A stretch of 13,581 nucleotides of DNA from CAVPEW01 sp050247895 (GTDB lineage: Bacteria > Actinomycetota > Acidimicrobiia > Acidimicrobiales > VFJN01), in NCBI GenBank assembly GCA_050247895.1, contig JBFWTJ010000086.1, positions 1 to 13,581 of the forward strand. The letters run 5' to 3'. Under the pieces are notes generated by a model. That model was given only the letters and a program-made list of their open reading frames with translations, had not been told where the DNA came from and did not search any database. Of this stretch, positions 1 to 6,606 are shown one piece after another. Made by a program: the position numbers and the translations under genes. Numbering within the stretch: position 1 is the first letter of the stretch; every line of letters starts with the position of its first letter.

Positions 1-1
1 G

Positions 2-979
2 CCCAAGCGCGGCGTGGGCGATTCGAGCATCGCCAAGATCGACGTCCACGCCACGGCCCGGGGCCTGTCGTTCCTGGAGGCGGCCCGCCGGGCCGACGCG
101 GCGGGCGTGTCGGGCAAGGCGCTCAAGGGGATCGCGGCGTTCCTCGAGCTGCTCGACTCGGTCGAGGACCTCGTGGCCGACGACCGGCCCGCGGCGCTGC
201 TCGAGGCGCTGCTGCAGCGGTCGGGCTACCTGTCCGAGCTGGAGGCCGAGCGGTCGATCGAGGCCGAGGGCCGGCTGGAGAACCTGGCCGAGCTGGTCGG
301 CTCGGCCCAGGAGGCCGAGTCGGTCGAGCAGTTCCTCGAGCAGGTGAGCCTGGTCGCGGACGTCGACGAGCTCGACGGCGACGGCAGCCAGGTCGTGCTC
401 ATGACCCTGCACTCGGCCAAGGGCCTGGAGTTCCCGGTGGTGTTCGTCATCGGCATGGAGGACGGCGTCTTCCCCCACCTGCGCAGCCTGGGCGAGCCCG
501 ACGAGCTGGAGGAGGAGCGCCGCCTGGCCTACGTGGGGATCACCCGGGCCCAGGAGCGCCTCTACCTGACCCACGCCTGGAGCCGCACCCTGTTCGGCGG
601 GACGCAGTACAACCCGCCGAGCCGCTTCCTCGACGAGATCCCGGCCCACCTGGTCCAGGGCATCGAGCAGCGCCGGGCCAGCCGTGGGGGCCGCACCTAC
701 GGGGCCGGCGGTTGGGGCGGGGGTTCGGGCGGCTCGGACCGCCGGGCCGAGGCCCGCGAGCGCATGGTCGAGGCCGCCCTGCGGCCGAAGGGCCCAACGC
801 GCAGCGGGGCCGAGGAGATCGGCCTGCGGATCGGCGACGACGTGCGCCACCCGAAGTTCGGGGAGGGCGTGATCCTGGGCCTGGACGGCCAGGGCGACAA
901 GGCCGAGGCGGTCGTGCGCTTCCGGGGCGTGGGCGAGAAGCGCCTGCTGCTCTCGTGGGCCCCCCTGACCAAGATCTGA
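2..979 (+). CDS. pcrA: UvrD/PcrA-type ATP-dependent DNA helicase, 3' part only
   Basis: Superfamily 1A 3'-5' DNA helicase of repair and replication, cytoplasmic. The start lies outside the window; the frame is open from base 2, leaving 325 residues, roughly the last 40% of a normal protein. Counting from base 2: the opening PKRGVGDSSI matches the end of domain 2B; motif V is VLMTLHSAKGLEF at about 132-144; GMEDGVFPH follows at 151-159; motif VI is RRLAYVGITRAQERLYL at 173-189, with Arg182 as the expected arginine finger contacting the ATP gamma-phosphate. A glycine- and arginine-rich linker (about 225-276) leads to the final 49 residues, which start GDDVRHPKFGEGVI and match the PcrA C-terminal Tudor-like domain that binds RNA polymerase. 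That tail favours PcrA/UvrD over Rep or AdnAB. It faces the next gene, with nine bases between the two stop codons. Confidence 0.95.
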   Translation, partial: PKRGVGDSSIAKIDVHATARGLSFLEAARRADAAGVSGKALKGIAAFLELLDSVEDLVADDRPAALLEALLQRSGYLSELEAERSIEAEGRLENLAELVGSAQEAESVEQFLEQVSLVADVDELDGDGSQVVLMTLHSAKGLEFPVVFVIGMEDGVFPHLRSLGEPDELEEERRLAYVGITRAQERLYLTHAWSRTLFGGTQYNPPSRFLDEIPAHLVQGIEQRRASRGGRTYGAGGWGGGSGGSDRRAEARERMVEAALRPKGPTRSGAEEIGLRIGDDVRHPKFGEGVILGLDGQGDKAEAVVRFRGVGEKRLLLSWAPLTKI

Positions 980-988
980 GCCCGGCGG

Positions 989-1456
989 CTACCCGGCGGG
1001 GTCGTTGAGGGCGACGTAGAGGCGGCCGTCCTCGACGGTGGTGTCGTAGTACCGCAGGCCGGTGCCGTCGGGCGGGTAGGTCACCGACTCGTCGCACAGG
1101 TTGCGGAAGACCCGGTCGTCGATCGACCAGTCGACCAGGCAGGACGGGTCGTCGGGGTCGAAGGCGCCGAAGGCCAGCCACCCCTCGTCGGGCTCGTCGC
1201 CCAGGTGCTGCACGTACAGGTGCCGGTCGCCGCCGACCAGGTCGGGGAACAGCAGGGGCGCGCCCCGCTGCGCGATGTCCTTGGAGATGTTCTCCACCTG
1301 GCCGGCGTTGAACTCGCTGTCGCCGAGGCGGATCTCGACGTCGCCACGGCTGGCGGCCTGGGCCACGAGGAAGGCCACGGCCATGGCGACGGCCACGCCG
1401 GCCGCGGCCACCAGGAGGGCCTTGCCCCCGTGACCCTGGCTCTTGGCCACGGGCAC
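989..1456 (-). CDS. Membrane-anchored Rieske-like protein lacking cluster ligands
   Basis: 155 residues starting with GTG. GGAGG at 1464-1468 sits seven bases upstream and fixes the start. A short basic N-terminus leads to one hydrophobic segment (about 12-34), so the remainder should lie outside the membrane. The soluble part resembles a Rieske fold: an early strand with GAPLLFP (65-71), YVQHLG (81-86), then CLVDW at 106-110, LCDES at 120-124, YPPDGTGL at 127-134, and a closing strand VEDGRLYVAL. In a true Rieske protein the two cluster boxes read CxH and CxxH. Here Cys106 and Cys121 remain, but both histidines are absent, so it probably holds no 2Fe-2S cluster. Family assignment is by eye. 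A structural or electron-transfer-associated role is possible but unproven. It is divergent from sucC and convergent with the helicase gene. Confidence 0.7.
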   Translation of the reverse strand: MPVAKSQGHGGKALLVAAAGVAVAMAVAFLVAQAASRGDVEIRLGDSEFNAGQVENISKDIAQRGAPLLFPDLVGGDRHLYVQHLGDEPDEGWLAFGAFDPDDPSCLVDWSIDDRVFRNLCDESVTYPPDGTGLRYYDTTVEDGRLYVALNDPAG

Positions 1457-1502
1457 GGTCAGGCCTCCGAGCCGGACTGGCAGGGGATCGGTGGCATCCG
1501 CT

Positions 1503-1508
1503 TAGTAT
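1503..1508 (+). promoter_or_regulatory. Possible -10 element for sucCD
   Basis: TAGTAT fits the actinobacterial TANNNT -10 pattern inside the 129-base divergent spacer (1457-1585) before sucC. It would give a leader of about 70 bases. I see no convincing -35 element. The sucC Shine-Dalgarno GAGGAGG lies at 1567-1573. Confidence 0.25.
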
Positions 1509-1585
1509 CCGTCGGAGGTGACGCGGGCGCGAAGTCCGACGTGTGCCGTGTGACCGTACGCCCCCCGAGGAGGCCGCGACCGGCG

Positions 1586-2728
1586 ATGGACCTGTACGAG
1601 TACCAAGGCAAGCAGTTCTTCGCTCGGTACGGGATCCCCGTCAGCCCGGGCGAGGCCGTCACGACCGTCGACGACGCCGTGGCGGTGGCCGAGCGCATCG
1701 GCTACCCGGTGGTGGTCAAGGCCCAGGTCCAGGTGGGCGGCCGGGGCAAGGCCGGGGGCATCAAGCTCGCGGCCGACGCCGACGAGGTCCGCACCCACGC
1801 CGGGAACATCCTGGGCATGGACATCAAGGGCCACACGGTCCACGTCCTGTGGGTCGAGCTGGCCTCGGACATCGCCGAGGAGTACTACGCCAGCTTCACG
1901 CTGGACCGCTCGGCCAAGAAGCACCTGGGGATGCTGTCGGCCCAGGGCGGCGTGGAGATCGAGGCCGTGGCCGAGTCGGACCCCGACGCCATCGCCAAGA
2001 TCTGGGTCGACCCCGTCGTCGGTCTCACCGAGGACCAGGCCCGCGAGTGGGTCGCGGCGGCGAAGCTCAACCCGGAGGCCACCGAGGGAGCTGTCGACAT
2101 CCTGACCAAGCTCTACCGGGCCTACGTGGAGGGCGACGCCGACCTGGTCGAGATCAACCCGCTCATCCTCAAGCCGACCGGGGAGGTGCACGCCCTGGAC
2201 GCCAAGGTCACCCTCGACGGCAACGCCGTGTTCCGGCACCCGGACTACGAGGAGTACGAGGCGACCCAGGTCCGCGACGAGCGGGAGCAGGCGGCCCACG
2301 ACAAGGGCCTCCAGTACGTGGGCCTGGAGGGCTTCGTCGGCGTGATCGCCAACGGCGCCGGCCTGGCCATGTCCACCGTGGACATCGTGAACCAGGTCGG
2401 GGGGAAGCCGGCCAACTTCCTCGACATCGGCGGTGGCGCCAACGCCGACGTGATGGCCGGGGCGCTCGAGGTCATCAACAACGACCCCGACGTCCGGTCG
2501 ATCTTCATCAACATCTTCGGCGGCATCACCAAGGGCGACGAGGTGGCCAACGGCATCATCACCGCCATGGGCCGGGTCGACATTGGCGTGCCGATCGTCA
2601 TCCGCCTCGACGGCACCAACGCCGACGAGGGCCGCAAGATCCTCGAGCCGCACCTGTCGGACAAGCTCCAGCTGCAGCCCACGATGGTCGAGGCGGCCGA
2701 GGCCGTCGTGGCCCTGGCCGGGAAGTAG
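1586..2728 (+). CDS. sucC: Succinate-CoA ligase (ADP-forming), beta subunit
   Basis: Beta subunit of succinyl-CoA synthetase, which with SucD interconverts succinyl-CoA plus ADP and phosphate with succinate, CoA and ATP in the TCA cycle. It has 380 residues (E. coli SucC has 388). The N-terminal ATP-grasp domain opens MDLYEYQGKQFFARYG. Lys45 and the GRGKAGG loop (52-58) bind nucleotide, and VEINPL (188-193) with Asp205 supplies the metal-binding residues. The C-terminal CoA-ligase-like domain (about 245-380) carries NGAGLAM, FLDIGGGAN (278-286) and NIFGGITKGDEVA (309-321). The ATG at 1586 was chosen because it begins the family's conserved N-terminus and GAGGAGG ends twelve bases upstream; the frame is also open further upstream, but that part is not protein-like. 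sucD follows after six bases. Whether it prefers ATP or GTP cannot be told from sequence alone. Confidence 0.97.
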   Translation: MDLYEYQGKQFFARYGIPVSPGEAVTTVDDAVAVAERIGYPVVVKAQVQVGGRGKAGGIKLAADADEVRTHAGNILGMDIKGHTVHVLWVELASDIAEEYYASFTLDRSAKKHLGMLSAQGGVEIEAVAESDPDAIAKIWVDPVVGLTEDQAREWVAAAKLNPEATEGAVDILTKLYRAYVEGDADLVEINPLILKPTGEVHALDAKVTLDGNAVFRHPDYEEYEATQVRDEREQAAHDKGLQYVGLEGFVGVIANGAGLAMSTVDIVNQVGGKPANFLDIGGGANADVMAGALEVINNDPDVRSIFINIFGGITKGDEVANGIITAMGRVDIGVPIVIRLDGTNADEGRKILEPHLSDKLQLQPTMVEAAEAVVALAGK

Positions 2729-2734
2729 GAACCG

Positions 2735-3634
2735 ATGGCCATCTTCGTCGACGAGTCCACCAAGGTCGTCTACCAGGGCCTGACCGGCTCCCAGGGCCGC
2801 TTCTACGGCCTGCTCAACCGCAGCTACGGCACCCAGGTCGTGGCCGGCACGAACCCCAAGAAGGCCGGCACCGACGTGGACGGCATCCCCGTCTACGCCA
2901 CGGTCGGCGACGCGGTGGAGGCGACCGGGGCCACGGCCTCGTGCATCTTCATCCCGGCGCCGGGCGTGCGCGATGCGGTGATGGAGGCGGCCGAGGGGGG
3001 CGTGAAGTTCATCGTGGCCATCACCGAGGGCGTGCCGGCCCACGACGAGGCCTGGTTCTTCAACGAGCTCAAGGCGTCGTACCCCGACGTGCAGCTCCTC
3101 GGGCCCAACTGCCCGGGGATCATCAGCCCGGGCAAGTGCAACATCGGCATCACGGCCGGCCACATCGCCAAGGCGCCGGTGGCGGGCAAGCCGGCGGTGG
3201 GCATCGTGAGCCGGTCGGGCACGCTGACCTACCAGGCCCTCTACGAGCTGAAGCTCAACGGCATCGGCGTCACCACCTGCGTGGGCATCGGTGGCGACCC
3301 GGTCCCGGGCACGAGCTTCATCGACTGCCTGGAGGCCTTCGAGGCCGACCCCGACACGAAGGCCGTGATGATGATCGGCGAGATCGGCGGGTCGGCCGAG
3401 GAGGAGGCCGCCGAGTTCATCGCGGCCAAGATGTCCAAGCCGATCGTGTCGTACATCGCCGGCGTGACCGCGCCGGCGGGCAAGAAGATGGGCCACGCCG
3501 GCGCGATCGTGTCGGGCGGCAAGGGCACGGCCGCGGCGAAGATCGCCGCCCTGGAGGCGGCCGGCGCGAAGGTCGGCAACAACCCGACCGAGGCCGGCAA
3601 GCTCATGGTCGACGTGGTGGCCTCGCTGGGTTGA
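2735..3634 (+). CDS. sucD: Succinate-CoA ligase (ADP-forming), alpha subunit
   Basis: Alpha subunit of succinyl-CoA synthetase, carrying the CoA-binding and phosphohistidine sites. It has 299 residues, close to the usual 290-300. The CoA-binding Rossmann domain shows GLTGSQGRFY at 15-24. LGPNCPGII lies at 122-130 and SRSGTLTYQ at 159-167, followed by GGDPVPGTSF. The catalytic histidine that is phosphorylated during turnover is His254 in KKMGHAGAIVSGGKGTA. The ATG lies six bases after the sucC stop. An AGGA overlapping that stop codon (2727-2730) is the likely ribosome site, so the two are probably translationally coupled, giving the equal subunit amounts the complex needs. A strong hairpin begins 17 bases after the stop codon. 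Confidence 0.97.
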   Translation: MAIFVDESTKVVYQGLTGSQGRFYGLLNRSYGTQVVAGTNPKKAGTDVDGIPVYATVGDAVEATGATASCIFIPAPGVRDAVMEAAEGGVKFIVAITEGVPAHDEAWFFNELKASYPDVQLLGPNCPGIISPGKCNIGITAGHIAKAPVAGKPAVGIVSRSGTLTYQALYELKLNGIGVTTCVGIGGDPVPGTSFIDCLEAFEADPDTKAVMMIGEIGGSAEEEAAEFIAAKMSKPIVSYIAGVTAPAGKKMGHAGAIVSGGKGTAAAKIAALEAAGAKVGNNPTEAGKLMVDVVASLG

Positions 3635-3650
3635 GCCCGCAGGACTCGAG

Positions 3651-3679
3651 GGGCCCGGCGGGGAAGCCCCGCCGGGCCC
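3651..3679 (+). terminator. Perfect 13-bp hairpin after sucD
   Basis: Arms at 3651-3663 and 3667-3679 are perfect reverse complements (GGGCCCGGCGGGG against CCCCGCCGGGCCC) with a three-base AAG loop. No T-run follows, which is common for high-G+C actinobacterial terminators. Its position just after sucD and before a convergent gene supports a terminator role. Confidence 0.75.
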
Positions 3680-3701
3680 GCCGGGCGGCCCGACCCGGTC
3701 C

Positions 3702-3849
3702 TGGTCCGGTGGCGGGACCGCGGGGCGTGGGACGCCCAGGTGGTCGAGAGCAGGCGCTGCGGACGCAGGACGCCGGTCGGCCGGTTCGACTCGGTCCCGT
3801 GGCGCGACCGGTGGGCGTGGACGCCCAGGTGGATGGGGCAGGCGTTGCG
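3702..3849. repeat. Diverged direct repeat, two copies of about 58 bases
   Basis: Copy 1 (3702-3761) and copy 2 (3792-3849), 90 bases apart, align along their length with small gaps. Shared blocks include GACGCCCAGGTGG / ACGCCCAGGTGG and GCAGGCGCTGCG / GCAGGCGTTGCG. Each copy contains a short hairpin with GGGCGT and ACGCCC arms (3723-3737 with a three-base loop; 3813-3826 with a two-base loop). The repeat fills most of the 231-base gap between sucD and the convergent membrane gene. I see no gene in that gap. Confidence 0.6.
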
Positions 3850-3865
3850 CCGGAGGCCGGGCGGA

Positions 3866-5326
3866 TCAGCTCGGCGGCGGAGGCGGTGGCGGTGGCGGCA
3901 GGGCGGGGCCGTCGTCGGGACGGTCCCGGTCGTCGGGTTCCGCGGCGGGCGGTTCGGGTGCGGGGGGCTCGGGCGCGCTCGGTGCGGCGGGCGCCGGGCC
4001 GGCCGGTGGTGCCCAGGGGTCGGGCGTGCCCGGCGGGGTGGATGCAGGGGCGGCGGGGGGAGCGGCCGAGGTCCCCGGTTCGAAGGAGCCGGGCGGGGGC
4101 GCGCCGGGACCGCCGGTCTGCGGGCCCGTGGGGGTGGGTTCGGCCGCCGGGGGCGTCCAGGGCGATCCGGCAGGTGCGCCGGGTGCGCCGGTGCCGGTCG
4201 GGGCCCAGGGGGAGCCGGGCGGAGAGCCCGCGGGTGTCCAGGGGCCACCGGCGCCCGGCGGGGGCCCGTCGGGCCGGCTGAAGCGGGACACGCCGGGCAC
4301 GAGCTCGTCGGTCTCGCCCAGCATCACGCTCGCCGCGTGGCCCGCGGCGACCAGCGCCAGGCCGGCGGCCAGCCAGAGCAGGCCGCCGATGGTGGCGTCG
4401 TCGGTCATGTCGACCATGAACACGGCGGCACCGAGGGCGGTCGCGGCCCCGCCGGCCCAGGTGGTGGCCCGCCGTCCGACGGTGGCGCCGTGGTAGGCGA
4501 GCGCGGCGCCCACGACCAGGACCAGCAGGCCGGTCCCGGCGGTCTCCAGGTCGGGGGCCAGGCTGAGGATGCCGACGGTGAGCGTGGGGAAGGCGGCGAA
4601 GGCGAACGGGGTGGCCGTCCCGACCCGCCCGGAGCGGTCGAGGATCCGCCCGATCACGACGAAGGCCACGCCGACGACCAGGGACAGGATGCCGATGGTG
4701 GAGGGGTCGGGCCCGCTGCTGCTGACGCCGTCGAACCCGCCGGTCGGCCCGCCGAGGGGGCCGACGTCCTCGGCGACGCTGGCCACGGCGTCGAACGGGG
4801 CGTCGAAGAGCCCTTCGACGAGCTGGAGGACCGACAGCCAGACGCCGATGAGCGCCGCGCCCAGGTAGAAGGGCCGGCCCCGGCCGGGGCCGACGGCCCA
4901 GGCGGCGAGCCAGGCCAGCGTCGACACGTAGAGGATGGCCTCGGTGTTGTACGGCGGCAGCCTGTCGGTGTCGACGGTGAGGAAGACCAGCAGGGGCGGG
5001 ATCCCCAGCGTCGAGGCCACCGTGCCCGCCGCGCCGAGCGCCCCGGTGCGGAAGCGGGTCAGGACGGCGAAGCCGGCCGCCACGACCAGGGCGGACAGGA
5101 TGGTGCCCGGCGCCCGGTTGAAGCCGCCGTCGCCACCCGAGTTGTCGCCGCTGATGACCAGGACGCCGAGCACCGCGAGGGCGCAGCCGGCACCGGCGAC
5201 CGCGACGGCCAGGCGGGGTTCGGCCCGGCGCCGGGAGCGGGTGCCGAGCGACTCGAGGAAGCCGCTGGCGGGGGTGGGGTCGGGCGCCGGCGCGCCGGTG
5301 CCGGGGGGTCCGTAGGTCGCGTCCAT
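3866..5326 (-). CDS. Multi-pass membrane protein with long proline-rich C-terminal tail
   Basis: 486 residues, not assignable to a named family. The N-terminus (1-37) is soluble, Pro/Ala-rich at first and then basic (TRSRRRAEPR). About ten hydrophobic segments follow, near residues 39-59, 74-91, 96-118, 128-145, 153-173, 209-228, 239-257, 264-282, 289-306 and 311-336. The last 150 residues are a low-complexity Pro/Ala/Gly tail with four PW(T/A)P motifs at 362, 373, 389 and 437. It becomes acidic near 464-472 (EPDDRDRPDD) and ends in a run of nine prolines and a serine. Such tails often bind partner proteins, but no function can be assigned. The ATG has no Shine-Dalgarno; TACCGT lies six bases upstream, suggesting a leaderless transcript. 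The high-G+C tail makes the opposite strand look open, but the membrane pattern shows that this strand is the coding one. Confidence 0.8.
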   Translation of the reverse strand: MDATYGPPGTGAPAPDPTPASGFLESLGTRSRRRAEPRLAVAVAGAGCALAVLGVLVISGDNSGGDGGFNRAPGTILSALVVAAGFAVLTRFRTGALGAAGTVASTLGIPPLLVFLTVDTDRLPPYNTEAILYVSTLAWLAAWAVGPGRGRPFYLGAALIGVWLSVLQLVEGLFDAPFDAVASVAEDVGPLGGPTGGFDGVSSSGPDPSTIGILSLVVGVAFVVIGRILDRSGRVGTATPFAFAAFPTLTVGILSLAPDLETAGTGLLVLVVGAALAYHGATVGRRATTWAGGAATALGAAVFMVDMTDDATIGGLLWLAAGLALVAAGHAASVMLGETDELVPGVSRFSRPDGPPPGAGGPWTPAGSPPGSPWAPTGTGAPGAPAGSPWTPPAAEPTPTGPQTGGPGAPPPGSFEPGTSAAPPAAPASTPPGTPDPWAPPAGPAPAAPSAPEPPAPEPPAAEPDDRDRPDDGPALPPPPPPPPPS

Positions 5327-5332
5327 GACGGG

Positions 5333-5338
5333 ACGGTA
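5333..5338 (-). promoter_or_regulatory. Probable -10 element, leaderless promoter of the 3866-5326 gene
   Basis: On the minus strand TACCGT ends six bases before the ATG at 5326. It fits TANNNT at the spacing that puts the transcript start at the start codon. There is no Shine-Dalgarno and no clear -35. A hairpin at 5388-5415 separates this gene from the one upstream, so it needs its own promoter. Confidence 0.45.
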
Positions 5339-5387
5339 CGTGCGCGCCGGGCGCAGGTGGGGGACCGCGGGCCGTGCCCGGACGCGT

Positions 5388-5415
5388 CAGAGCCCCGTCA
5401 TCTGACGGGGCTCTG
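5388..5415 (-). terminator. Perfect 12-bp hairpin between two minus-strand genes
   Basis: CAGAGCCCCGTC (5388-5399) pairs exactly with GACGGGGCTCTG (5404-5415); the four-base loop can close by one further A-T pair. It lies 23 bases beyond the stop codon of the 5439-5903 gene, in its direction of transcription, with no T-run. It is the likely terminator of that gene. Confidence 0.7.
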
Positions 5416-5438
5416 TACGGGATCCGGTGTGGCGATGG

Positions 5439-5903
5439 TCAGAAGGGCGAGGGCGGGGCGCTGCCGGGACCGGCGATCCCGGTGCCCGCCTTCTCCTCCT
5501 GCCACTTGAGGAAGCCACCCACGGCCAAGGCGATGGCTGCCAGCGCGGCCAGGAAGAGGCCGAACTTGCGCTCAAGGTCGACGCCCAGGACGTCGTCGCC
5601 GATCAGCACCTTCAGCACGACGAGCACAGCCGCTACAACACCGGCGATGAAGAGTGTCTGTCCCCAGCCGATGGGAAGGTCGGGGAGCTTGGTCTGAGGT
5701 GAGAAGGCCTTAATCGCCACGACAGCAAGCATCACGAGGCCGATGAGGGTCGGCAGGGTGCCGAAGAGGAAGTAGTCCCAGCCCGTGCGGTTGGCATCGG
5801 AGAAGCCTTCGACGGCATACCAGGGGAAGAAGGAGAAGATGAACAGGAGGATTCCGCCTGCGGCGATCACCTTGTCGCTCGTCGTCAGCTTGCTGAGGTC
5901 CAC
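5439..5903 (-). CDS. Small four-helix integral membrane protein, function unknown
   Basis: 154 residues. The GTG start is fixed by AGGAGG at 5912-5917, eight bases upstream. Four hydrophobic segments lie near residues 11-29, 45-66, 82-101 and 113-131. The first ends in SFFPWYAV (24-31), a loop motif that recurs in small actinobacterial four-helix proteins. The second external loop holds LPDLPIGWGQT. A short tail (QEEKAGTGIAGPGSAPP) should be cytoplasmic. There are no catalytic or metal-binding residues to point to a job. Base composition is visibly lower in G+C than in its neighbours, as far as reading by eye can tell. It is divergent from purN and followed by its own hairpin, so it is probably a single-gene unit. 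Confidence 0.85.
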   Translation of the reverse strand: MDLSKLTTSDKVIAAGGILLFIFSFFPWYAVEGFSDANRTGWDYFLFGTLPTLIGLVMLAVVAIKAFSPQTKLPDLPIGWGQTLFIAGVVAAVLVVLKVLIGDDVLGVDLERKFGLFLAALAAIALAVGGFLKWQEEKAGTGIAGPGSAPPSPF

Positions 5904-5951
5904 CGTCGCCGCCTCCTGGGGGTCACTTGCCTTCGCTTCGTCGTCAGAGCG

Positions 5952-5976
5952 CGAACGCTAACGCAGTGCGCGTTCG
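5952..5976. promoter_or_regulatory. Inverted repeat and -10-like site in the divergent spacer before purN
   Basis: CGAACGC (5952-5958) and GCGTTCG (5970-5976) form a 7-bp dyad with an 11-base centre, midway between the divergent starts at 5903 and 6022. On the minus strand TAGCGT (5960-5955) overlaps the left arm and could be the -10 of the small membrane gene, giving a leader of about 45 bases. The dyad could be an operator, but this is inference. Confidence 0.3.
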
Positions 5977-6007
5977 GGTGCAGGGATGTCGGGGGGCACG
6001 GCGCTGG

Positions 6008-6013
6008 TAGCTT
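6008..6013 (+). promoter_or_regulatory. Probable -10 element, leaderless promoter of purN-purH
   Basis: TAGCTT ends eight bases before the GTG at 6022. There is no Shine-Dalgarno in front of that GTG, so transcription probably starts at or next to the start codon. The -35 region is not recognisable. Confidence 0.45.
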
Positions 6014-6021
6014 GCCCGGTC

Positions 6022-6606
6022 GTGCGGACGGCAGTGCTCGCCTCGGGTTCGGGCACCCTCCTCGAAGCCATCCTGGACGACGGGATCCCCGTGGAGCTCG
6101 TGGTGGCCGACCGGGCCTGCCGGGCCCTCGAGGTGGCGGGGTCCCACGGGGTCGCCGGCCTGCTCGTCGAGCGGGCCTCCTACGCCGGGGACTTCGACCG
6201 CGACGCCTACACCAAGCAGGTCGTCGCCGCCCTGGAGGACGCCGGGATCGAGCTGGTCGTCATGGCCGGCTTCGGCACGGTGTTCGCCGAGCCGGTGTTC
6301 ACCGCGTTCCCCAACAGGATCCTGAACACGCACCCGGCGCTGCTGCCGGCCTTCAAGGGCTGGCACGCGGTCCGGGCCGCGCTCGACGCGGGGGTGAAGG
6401 TCACGGGCTGCACCGTGCATGTGGCCACCCTGGAGGTGGACGCGGGCCCGATCCTGGCCCAGGAGGCCGTGCCCGTCCTGCCCGACGACGACGAGTCCGC
6501 CCTGCACGAGCGGATCAAGGCCGTCGAGCGCCGCCTGTACCCCCGCACCATCCGCGCCGTCCTGGCCGACCCGACCGTCCTCGACAGGGAGAGACCGACC
6601 ACGTGA
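6022..6606 (+). CDS. purN: Phosphoribosylglycinamide formyltransferase
   Basis: Cytoplasmic GAR transformylase: transfers the formyl group of 10-formyl-tetrahydrofolate to glycinamide ribonucleotide, an early step of purine synthesis. It has 194 residues from GTG 6022. The N-terminal phosphate-binding loop is VLASGSGTLLEAIL (5-18). The folate/formyl-transfer core is AGFGTVF (82-88) and NTHPALLPAFKGWHA (102-116). Catalytic Asn102, His104 and Asp140 (in EVDAGPILAQ) correspond to E. coli Asn106, His108 and Asp144. An in-frame ATG at 5986 would add twelve residues; I prefer GTG 6022 because homologues begin directly with the VLASGSGT strand, the extra residues are not family-like, and a -10 element sits eight bases upstream. 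purH overlaps its end, so the two are co-transcribed. Confidence 0.95.
   Translation: MRTAVLASGSGTLLEAILDDGIPVELVVADRACRALEVAGSHGVAGLLVERASYAGDFDRDAYTKQVVAALEDAGIELVVMAGFGTVFAEPVFTAFPNRILNTHPALLPAFKGWHAVRAALDAGVKVTGCTVHVATLEVDAGPILAQEAVPVLPDDDESALHERIKAVERRLYPRTIRAVLADPTVLDRERPTT

Noticed and set aside
1502..3496. Long open frame (664 codons) on the minus strand across sucCD
   Set aside because: The product is a His/Asp/Val/Gly/Leu-rich low-complexity chain, typical of the reverse strand of high-G+C genes. sucC and sucD are unmistakable on the plus strand.
1543..4281. Long plus-strand frame (912 codons) running through sucC, sucD and beyond
   Set aside because: It is in a different frame from both genes and made of Gly/Arg/Pro repeats; it is a shadow of biased codon use.
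3740..5509. Long plus-strand frame (589 codons) opposite the membrane protein
   Set aside because: Its Gly/Arg/Ala/Asp-rich product has no domain pattern, while the minus strand gives ten clean membrane segments.
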